Of a stretch of 5,219 nt of DNA, positions 1 through 5,219 are shown piece by piece. Source of the DNA: Candidatus Zophobacter franzmannii (lineage in GTDB: Bacteria; Cloacimonadota; Cloacimonadia; Cloacimonadales; JAFGVF01); the NCBI GenBank assembly GCA_030765245.1, contig JAVCCX010000195.1:1-5219 (forward strand). The letters run 5' to 3'. Made by a program: the position numbers and the translations under genes. The notes under the pieces are model-generated. The model was not told where the DNA came from. It was given only the letters and a program-made list of their open reading frames with translations, and did no database searches. The first letter of the stretch is position 1. The number at the start of each line of letters is the position of its first letter.

Positions 1-398
1 ACATGCCATAAGCCTTCACCTTCAGCAAGAATGCTACTCCTCTTCCCTATTATAACTCTTCGGTCAGATGTTATGGTCACAGCACATATAGCCAATGTAT
101 TTGTGAAGTATTGCTCTGTTAAAACATCATCATTCAGAATATTTGTAACAAAGAAACTCTTGTAATCTGTCTCTTGCAAAACCAGATGTAATGACTTAAG
201 ATCCCCTTTAAAATCAACCAAGGAGGCAACTCTGCCATTGAATAGATAGCTCTTATTCTTAGCTGTTTCTTCCTTCCATCGTCGATCTATGTAATTACAA
301 ACCTCTATAGGAAAAGTAATACTCTTTTTTAGAACCTCAGTTGTTATATCCTTGGGATCACAAACAATTGGAAATAGGAGTTCATAATCTGATGACAC
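1..398 (-). CDS. Nudix-superfamily-like protein, N-terminal part (3' end outside window)
   Basis: An open frame of 132 complete codons runs off the left edge without a stop. The start is GTG at 398-396, which shares one base with the TAG stop of the upstream methylase gene (TAGTG). The frame is closed by a stop at about 422-420 and no other start codon lies between, so GTG is the best start; no strong Shine-Dalgarno is visible, which suggests coupling to the gene before it. The protein is soluble, with no signal peptide. Residues about 79-100 (YKSFFVTN...) followed by 101-132 (TLAICAVTITSD, then RRVIIGKRS and GEGLWH) resemble the first strands of a Nudix fold just before the GGH segment, in the arrangement of NUDT22/plant NUDX9-like proteins, which act on UDP-sugars. 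The diagnostic Nudix box GX5EX7REUXEEXGU would lie just past the edge and is not seen, so family is likely but catalysis and substrate are unproven. Confidence 0.65.
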   Translation of the reverse strand, partial: MSSDYELLFPIVCDPKDITTEVLKKSITFPIEVCNYIDRRWKEETAKNKSYLFNGRVASLVDFKGDLKSLHLVLQETDYKSFFVTNILNDDVLTEQYFTNTLAICAVTITSDRRVIIGKRSSILAEGEGLWH

Positions 399-1093
399 TA
401 CGATTTCTTGAGAACTTTGCTAATAACTACTACGAACTCACCTTTTGGTAAGTCTTCGGTCATTGTAATCATTTCACCTAAAGTACCTAAAAATATCTTC
501 TCTTGGGGATAAGTAAGTTTATAACCAACAATAGCTTTTCTGTTACTTCCTAATACATTCGCCATATCCCTAAGGAGAGATTTTAAACGGTATGGAGCAT
601 CAAGAAAGACCGTGTCTATGTTATATTGGGCCTTATATGTTTTAAGAGCCTGGATTCGCTCTTCTTTACCCGGTGGCAGGAAACCATAAAAATGAAAGTT
701 TCTAAGTGGAATACCACTAACTTGGAGCATTGCCATTAGTGATGATGCACCCGGAACAGGATATACCGGGATACCATTCTCATGGCATAGATGTACGAGT
801 TTGTTGCCAGGATCAGCAAAGAGAGGTGTACCTGCATCAGAGATGAGTCCAACAGTCTTCCTTTCCATAATCAGCATCTCAAAGATTTCATCTGTCATCT
901 TCTTCTCATTATGCTCATTTAACTCAATCCAGTCCGTTTTAATTTCATGCCTTCTTAATAGCGTAGTACCTGGTTTTCTTTCTTCCAACACGACAAGGTC
1001 AACTGCCTTAAGAGTGTTTAATGCTCTAATTGTTATATCATCAGGGTTACCGATAGGGGTTGCTATTATGTATAAGCCGAATTTCAATTCCAT
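398..1093 (-). CDS. rsmI: RsmI-like SAM-dependent methyltransferase (tetrapyrrole methylase fold, short form)
   Basis: This 231-aa protein belongs to the family of RsmI, which 2'-O-methylates C1402 of 16S rRNA using S-adenosylmethionine in the cytoplasm. Visible family motifs are ATPIGN (residues 11-16), DITIRAL (19-25), NEHN (59-62), SDAGTP (85-90) with DPG (94-96), VPGASS (113-118), GFLP (137-140) and KGEFVVV (217-223). It differs from classical RsmI in three places: the usual ED-T-R segment reads EERKPG (37-42), the YESPHR segment reads LDAPYR (164-169), and the protein ends soon after KGEFVVV, so the C-terminal domain of the ~286-aa E. coli enzyme is absent. The ATG at 1093-1091 overlaps the TAA stop of the YfhO gene (TAATG), with AAAGG in the preceding codons as a distant possible ribosome site, suggesting translational coupling. 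Family is secure; the exact target is inferred, and a related short methylase with another substrate is possible. Confidence 0.85.
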   Translation of the reverse strand: MELKFGLYIIATPIGNPDDITIRALNTLKAVDLVVLEERKPGTTLLRRHEIKTDWIELNEHNEKKMTDEIFEMLIMERKTVGLISDAGTPLFADPGNKLVHLCHENGIPVYPVPGASSLMAMLQVSGIPLRNFHFYGFLPPGKEERIQALKTYKAQYNIDTVFLDAPYRLKSLLRDMANVLGSNRKAIVGYKLTYPQEKIFLGTLGEMITMTEDLPKGEFVVVISKVLKKS

Positions 1094-3465
1094 TATTTGT
1101 TTCTACCTTTATATATTTGATATCCTCCACCAATTAAGGCGAGGATTGTAAGTAATAATCCAATTAAACTTAACGTAAGACCTACAAAGTAACTCTTAGG
1201 TTTAAATGTCATCTTTATTTTATGAATTCCTTTAGGTACGACCAAACCTCGTAAGATAGAGTTCACAGCATAGATTTCTGTCTTAACTCCATCAATTGTG
1301 GCTTCCCATCCTGCAGGATAGTAAATTTCACTTATTACCAAGAAACTATTCTCATCGGTACTGACAGCCAAACCTAGGTCATGGATATCTGAAGCAGTAA
1401 CTTCAACACTCGTATCTACAGGCATTGAGATGGAAGGAATTTCTTTCTCTACCACAGCTGTAATAGCAGGATCAAAACCTTCTCCGGTAATAATGCCTGG
1501 TATCTTCTCTATATCTTCTTCAACAAAGATACTGTTTACAAACCAAGCTTTTGGCAATGCTCCTGGATTTCTATAAACTTTTAGTTCTCCACTTTTATAC
1601 ACAGGTTGTCCCATGTCTTGTGTAGATAGAATATACTTTCCATTCATCATATTGATGAAATTCATGGAATTAAAGTATTTTGGATTCTCCCAGTATTTCT
1701 GATACCTTTGCAGCTTCGCACCATGATAACCAGATGTAGTAGGGACAAATGCAGAGTATGTATTATCCATTGTCTTTTCAGGATAGTGAACCCTAAACAT
1801 GGATTTATCTTTCATAAGATATTGAGCAATTGCGTCCGGTTTTATCTCTGTTTTCCTAGGTTTAGTCATACCTTGGAAATATTTACTATCCACTATTTTT
1901 AGATCAATAAAGGACAAAGCTAAGATTAGAACTAAGAAAGTTACTTTGCCAAATTTCTTAAGTGAGTAGAGCCAACCTAATCCTATACCAATCAATCCTA
2001 ACATCCCTGCTCTGACAATACCGGCATATGCTAAATCTAGTCGAGCAGCTTTTAGTTGTTTCAATATCTTAGCAGGATACTCAGCTTCTTCAGGTCTAAT
2101 GAGATTTGTACTACCCATTATAACTCTTCCGAGTACCAAACCTAAAACAGTTAATCCAGCGAAGATAAGAAAGAATTTCTTAAGCTTTTTAGAGGTACCT
2201 TCATTTTGGTTCTTAACAATAAAGTCCAAACCAAACCCAGCAAGTAATACAAGTGCCGCCTGGCTAATTACAAGTATTGTTGCAGGAACACGGAATTTGT
2301 TAAATCCAGGCAGATACTTAAGAAGAATATCGCTGAACCATGGAGAGTATTTACCGAAGGACATTATCGTAAAAACTAGTACTGCAATCCAGAGAAAGTT
2401 AACCTCCTTTCTCTTAGTAAATACAAATGCAAGTATTGCAAAGATGAGAATTACTAACCCTGAGTAGTGATACACTTGAGTGAAACTCATCCACCCCCAA
2501 TAACTTGGGATTTGGTAACGGCTTAAGTCACCCCCGATTGGAGAGGATATACCTCCGAATAGGTCAGGAACAACGATGCTCCATAACTCAGCAGGATGCA
2601 TTGACCAACCCTGAGCGTAACTCGTATCTAATCCGGTATCTCCTCCACGAATAGTATATTTTGAATACTCATAAGTTGATAACATCGGATTGGATATAGC
2701 TAGTGTTACTAGAATGATGACTAATACACCTAGACCTGTAAAGACAGAGAAGTCTTTAATCTCCTTATTGCGGAGAGAAACAACTAAGTCAAATAGCCAG
2801 TATAAACCAATGAATAGTAGTGTATAGTATGTAATTTGAAGATGATTTGCCCTGAATTGGGCAATAGCAAAGGCACTCAGAAACCCAACTCCTAACAAAT
2901 TTCTGTTCTTTCTTAAATAGAAAAGACTCCAAATAATCCATGGAAGGAACATAATCGCTCGGAATTTTGTATTATGTCCGATATCTAATAAACCTACGAA
3001 ATGACCAGCTAACACAAATGACAGCCCAAGTAATATCCCGATAATACTTTCAAAACCAAAGAACATAGCCAATACATATACACCGATAGCACCTAATAAC
3101 AGATAAGTCAATCTCCAGCTTATAATCTTCTTACTAACTGCTAAAAACTCTTTTATGAAAGGGTACTTGTTTGGAAGTGATATTAGGTATGAAGGCATCC
3201 CTCCAAATAGATTAGGATTCCATAAGGCTTGATCTTTATGAGTATTGTTATAGTCTTGAAGCACTTTTGCTGAGGATGCCCATTGCTTACTATCATGTGT
3301 CTTAGGTTCATAATGCTGATAACCTATTTTAAAGAATGTAACACTAAGAACGAAAAACATGACAAATATAGAAATCAGATGTCTATATCGATAAATACTA
3401 ATACTTAGATTTGTTTCTTTAACAGGCTCTTCTATCTTCTGGACTTTAATCTTTTTTTTTGCCAT
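1093..3465 (-). CDS. YfhO-family multi-pass membrane protein (GT-C-like)
   Basis: A 790-aa integral membrane protein. A short lysine-rich cytoplasmic tail (residues 1-27) precedes the first hydrophobic helix (about 28-46). The following loop carries HD (57-58) and WNPNLFGGMP (82-91), the region where YfhO and other GT-C proteins keep an acidic residue and a W-N-P/GG-P motif. About ten more hydrophobic segments follow between 120 and 520, with PDLFGG (300-305) and GFNKFRVP (387-394) in between. A large extracytoplasmic domain spans about 521-756 and includes YYPAGWEATIDG (715-726), typical of the YfhO C-terminus; a last helix (757-780) ends the protein. Length is close to that of the family. 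In Bacillus, YfhO is linked to glycosylation of lipoteichoic acid from a lipid-linked sugar; a similar envelope glycosyl-transfer role is inferred here, with unknown acceptor. Translation should start efficiently from the Shine-Dalgarno at 3470-3475. The start region holds a run of nine A residues. Confidence 0.9.
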   Translation of the reverse strand: MAKKKIKVQKIEEPVKETNLSISIYRYRHLISIFVMFFVLSVTFFKIGYQHYEPKTHDSKQWASSAKVLQDYNNTHKDQALWNPNLFGGMPSYLISLPNKYPFIKEFLAVSKKIISWRLTYLLLGAIGVYVLAMFFGFESIIGILLGLSFVLAGHFVGLLDIGHNTKFRAIMFLPWIIWSLFYLRKNRNLLGVGFLSAFAIAQFRANHLQITYYTLLFIGLYWLFDLVVSLRNKEIKDFSVFTGLGVLVIILVTLAISNPMLSTYEYSKYTIRGGDTGLDTSYAQGWSMHPAELWSIVVPDLFGGISSPIGGDLSRYQIPSYWGWMSFTQVYHYSGLVILIFAILAFVFTKRKEVNFLWIAVLVFTIMSFGKYSPWFSDILLKYLPGFNKFRVPATILVISQAALVLLAGFGLDFIVKNQNEGTSKKLKKFFLIFAGLTVLGLVLGRVIMGSTNLIRPEEAEYPAKILKQLKAARLDLAYAGIVRAGMLGLIGIGLGWLYSLKKFGKVTFLVLILALSFIDLKIVDSKYFQGMTKPRKTEIKPDAIAQYLMKDKSMFRVHYPEKTMDNTYSAFVPTTSGYHGAKLQRYQKYWENPKYFNSMNFINMMNGKYILSTQDMGQPVYKSGELKVYRNPGALPKAWFVNSIFVEEDIEKIPGIITGEGFDPAITAVVEKEIPSISMPVDTSVEVTASDIHDLGLAVSTDENSFLVISEIYYPAGWEATIDGVKTEIYAVNSILRGLVVPKGIHKIKMTFKPKSYFVGLTLSLIGLLLTILALIGGGYQIYKGRNK

Positions 3466-3469
3466 TAAA

Positions 3470-3475
3470 CCCTCT
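3470..3475 (-). promoter_or_regulatory. Ribosome binding site for the YfhO gene
   Basis: On the minus strand AGAGGG sits four bases (TTTA) before the ATG at 3465-3463 and partly overlaps the TAA stop of the upstream AI-2E gene at 3477-3475. It is the clearest Shine-Dalgarno in the window and fixes the YfhO start. Its position inside the 9-nt gap supports co-transcription and reinitiation from the upstream gene. Confidence 0.75.
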
Positions 3476-4521
3476 TAGTCTTTATTAACATTACTACACA
3501 TAATTAGATACAAGAATCTGATCTGCCGAATCTCTTTTGCCATTAAGGAAATTGCTGAAGTGATTGGAACAGCAAGAATCATCCCAACTGGTCCCCAGAC
3601 CCAAGACCAAAAGATCAAGGCAATTAATATCGTAATAGGCGAAAGATTCAGTGCATTCCCCATAACTTTCGGTTCTACAAGATTTCCCATAACAAATTGA
3701 ATTGATGTTAGAGCTGTTGCAATAGCAAAAAGCTGCCAACCAAATCCATACTGCAAAAAACAAATAAGGATTGGGAAGAAGGAAGCGACAAAAGAACCGA
3801 CATTTGGTATGTAATTTAGGAAGAATAGTAGTACACCTGATATGATTACAAAATCAATATGGAATATGGAGATAAAGAGCATACCAAAACCGGAAGTAAT
3901 GAGACTAATTAGAGTCTTTCTACCAATATAATGTTGAATACTCTTTTCGATATTTTTCAATACTCTATGGAAATTATGATTTCTTCGTTCAGACAGAGCA
4001 CTACTAATTCTATCACTTATCTCATCTCTTTCCAACATTAGAAATATGAAGAAAACTAATGTAAGGATTAGTCCAATTGAGAAACTAACGAAAGTCCCCA
4101 TCGTATTTGATAAGACTTTGCTGATTGAAAGCTTATTTACTACTCCCATCCAATCAACTTCATTAACAAGGTATGCTTTTACATCTGTAATCGGCAAATC
4201 CCACTTTATTATTTGACTTTCGAGAATAGTCGTAAGCTTTGCTTCGTAACGAGGAAATTCCAGTGTGAATCCATCAAAACTTGCAAATAGAAGTGTACCA
4301 AAAAGAAATGCTATTGCCAGTAGAATAAACACTGACAGTAACAGACTTAAAATCTTAGGTGTCTTTCTTTTGAACAGTTTTGTAAGTGGGGAGAAGCTTA
4401 CAACTAAGAATCCGGCAATTGCCAAGGGTATAAATATACCTTTCAACTCTCTAAGTGTAATAACTATAATAGCTAGAGATATTATGCTTAGCATAACTAC
4501 AACATATTTCATTTTATCCAT
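3475..4521 (-). CDS. AI-2E family transporter (PF01594-type permease)
   Basis: A 348-aa membrane protein when read from ATG at 4521-4519. Hydrophobic helices lie at about 5-22, 28-46 and 58-80. A soluble stretch (about 83-140) follows, then a helix at 144-163, a charged segment at 164-205 and a C-terminal hydrophobic cluster from 207 to about 325. The family's hallmark segments are present: LNYIPNVGSFVASFFP (235-250), GNLVEPKVMGNALNLSP (279-295) and the re-entrant WSWVWGPVGMILAVPIT (305-321). Relatives include E. coli TqsA and YdiK; members export autoinducer-2, act as Na+/H+ antiporters or have unknown cargo, so the substrate cannot be named. The frame extends upstream to a TTG at 4545, adding eight residues, and another ATG lies at 4512. 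I prefer 4521 because TTG has no ribosome site, and starting there puts the first helix at the usual distance. It is first in the four-gene run after the rRNA terminator. Confidence 0.88.
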   Translation of the reverse strand: MDKMKYVVVMLSIISLAIIVITLRELKGIFIPLAIAGFLVVSFSPLTKLFKRKTPKILSLLLSVFILLAIAFLFGTLLFASFDGFTLEFPRYEAKLTTILESQIIKWDLPITDVKAYLVNEVDWMGVVNKLSISKVLSNTMGTFVSFSIGLILTLVFFIFLMLERDEISDRISSALSERRNHNFHRVLKNIEKSIQHYIGRKTLISLITSGFGMLFISIFHIDFVIISGVLLFFLNYIPNVGSFVASFFPILICFLQYGFGWQLFAIATALTSIQFVMGNLVEPKVMGNALNLSPITILIALIFWSWVWGPVGMILAVPITSAISLMAKEIRQIRFLYLIMCSNVNKD

Positions 4522-4524
4522 GAT

Positions 4525-4555
4525 TGTATACTTAATCCACTCCAATTAATGTCAA
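4525..4555 (-). promoter_or_regulatory. Candidate sigma70-type promoter for the AI-2E/YfhO/RsmI gene run
   Basis: On the minus strand a perfect TTGACA (4555-4550) is followed after 19 bases by TATACA (4530-4525). It lies just past the rRNA terminator, where a promoter for the protein genes would be expected. The spacer is two bases longer than ideal. The predicted transcript start (about 4518) falls at the ATG of the AI-2E gene, which would mean a leaderless message or use of the ATG at 4512. AT-rich DNA yields such matches by chance. Confidence 0.35.
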
Positions 4556-4585
4556 TTGTAATTTATGATAATCTTTATAGTCATT

Positions 4586-4629
4586 AAAAAGTTATACAAA
4601 AGGGAGCTAATTAGCTCCCTTTTGTATAA
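4586..4629 (-). terminator. Intrinsic terminator of the rRNA operon
   Basis: Positions 4592-4629 form a perfect palindrome with 19-bp arms, whose strong core is GGGAGCTAATTAGCTCCC flanked by A4 and T4. In the minus-strand direction the hairpin is followed by CTTTTT (4591-4586). It lies about 80 bases beyond the 3' end of 5S rRNA and before the AI-2E gene, as expected for the end of an rRNA operon. A T-run (4633-4638) also follows the hairpin on the plus strand, so the element could work both ways, although no plus-strand gene is seen entering it. Confidence 0.88.
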
Positions 4630-4695
4630 ATATTTTTTATGTGTCTGTCCGTGTCGGTCTCTGAAAGTCCTTGTTTTTTCGTGTTCTTTCAAAAA

Positions 4696-4844
4696 CGCAA
4701 CAGCGGTTGAAGATGGCGGTGATCTACTCTCCCACATCGTTGCCAATGCAGTACCATCGACGCAGGTAAGCTTAACTACTGTGTTCGGAATGGGAACAGG
4801 TGTGACCTTACCGCAAAAACCACCATCTTCAACCGCTGTTTGCG
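4696..4844 (-). repeat. Inverted repeat extending 5S rRNA helix I (pre-5S processing stem)
   Basis: The arms 4844-4819 and 4720-4696 are complementary over about 25 bp, with one G-U pair and one single-base bulge. The inner 10 bp are the normal helix I of 5S rRNA; the outer ~14 bp (4830-4844 with 4696-4709) lie outside the mature molecule. In the precursor transcript this makes one continuous duplex around 5S. Such stalks are substrates for RNase III, RNase E or RNase M5-type maturation; which enzyme acts here cannot be told. Confidence 0.75.
4710..4829 (-). rRNA. rrf: 5S ribosomal RNA
   Basis: On the minus strand the segment contains the conserved 5S core GGTCACACCTGTTCCCATTC followed by CGAACACAGTAGTTAAG, then CGATGGTACTGC and GAGAGTAG. 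Helix I pairs AAGATGGTGG (4829-4820) with CCGCCATCTT (4719-4710). Loop A is TTTTT. Helix II pairs GCGGTAAG with CTTACCTGC with the usual bulged base. Ends were set by aligning helix I and loop A to E. coli 5S; this gives 120 nt, the standard length, with an error of a base or two. It lies about 47 nt after the 23S gene in the same transcript, with no tRNA between. Confidence 0.95.
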
Positions 4845-4876
4845 ATCTAATATTTTGGGATAGAGTATATAAAATT

Positions 4877-5219
<343 letters not shown>

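Noticed and set aside
801..1151. Plus-strand 116-codon open frame
   Set aside because: It lies antisense to the RsmI-like gene and the YfhO 3' end; the minus-strand frame carries clear family motifs and this one carries none.
1708..2467. Plus-strand open frames of 64 and 122 codons
   Set aside because: Both are antisense to the well-supported YfhO gene and have no recognisable domain or ribosome site.
3494..3763. Minus-strand 89-codon frame inside the AI-2E gene
   Set aside because: It is a shifted frame of the AI-2E C-terminal region, where the main frame carries the family hallmark motifs without interruption.
4265..4549. Plus-strand 94-codon open frame
   Set aside because: It is antisense to the N-terminal helices of the AI-2E protein and has no independent support.
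4645..4690. Possible small hairpin or regulatory RNA between 5S and the terminator
   Set aside because: Only a short GAAAG/CTTTC pairing is seen with a long loop; too weak to call a structure.
4830..4876. Possible tRNA in the 23S-5S spacer
   Set aside because: The spacer is only ~47 nt, AT-rich, and partly taken up by the pre-5S stem; it is too short for a tRNA.

Overview
The window is a bacterial chromosome segment in which every supported gene lies on the minus strand, so it is read from the right end to the left. The protein-coding part is AT-rich, and the rRNA part is visibly less so. The rRNA signatures are plainly bacterial. The large YfhO-type membrane protein, the short RsmI-like methylase and the AT-rich codon use would suit a Gram-negative lineage around the FCB group, for example Candidatus Neomarinimicrobiota (SAR406). 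That placement is an impression from protein style and has not been tested.

Layout in transcription order. The last ~340 nt of a 23S rRNA gene (window edge to ~4877) is followed after ~47 nt by a complete 5S rRNA gene (~4829 to 4710). The 5S sits inside a long inverted repeat that extends its terminal helix to about 25 bp. No tRNA is seen in the 23S-5S spacer or after 5S. A perfect 19-bp-arm palindrome with T-tracts (4586-4629) then closes the rRNA operon. The gap to the first protein gene holds a possible sigma70-type promoter.

A four-gene, tightly packed set follows: an AI-2E family transporter/permease-like protein (ATG start at 4521), a 790-aa YfhO-family membrane protein (gap of 9 nt with a good Shine-Dalgarno), a short RsmI-like SAM-dependent methylase (TAATG overlap), and the N-terminal 132 residues of a Nudix-like protein with a GTG start (TAGTG overlap), cut by the left edge. 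The 9-nt gap and the two 1-nt stop/start overlaps argue for one transcript with translational coupling. The products are functionally mixed: envelope transport, a probable lipid-linked-sugar glycosyltransferase-like protein, rRNA methylation, and possible nucleotide-sugar hydrolysis.

This is mostly an ordinary housekeeping region. I see no mobile element, CRISPR array, defence island or clearly new system. The points most worth a second look are an apparent A in place of the almost universal G2661 in the sarcin-ricin loop of 23S rRNA, the reduced and motif-divergent RsmI-like protein, and the uncertain start and promoter of the AI-2E gene. No stretch over 300 bases lacks a gene; the longest gene-free stretch is about 190 bases, between the 5S gene and the AI-2E start.
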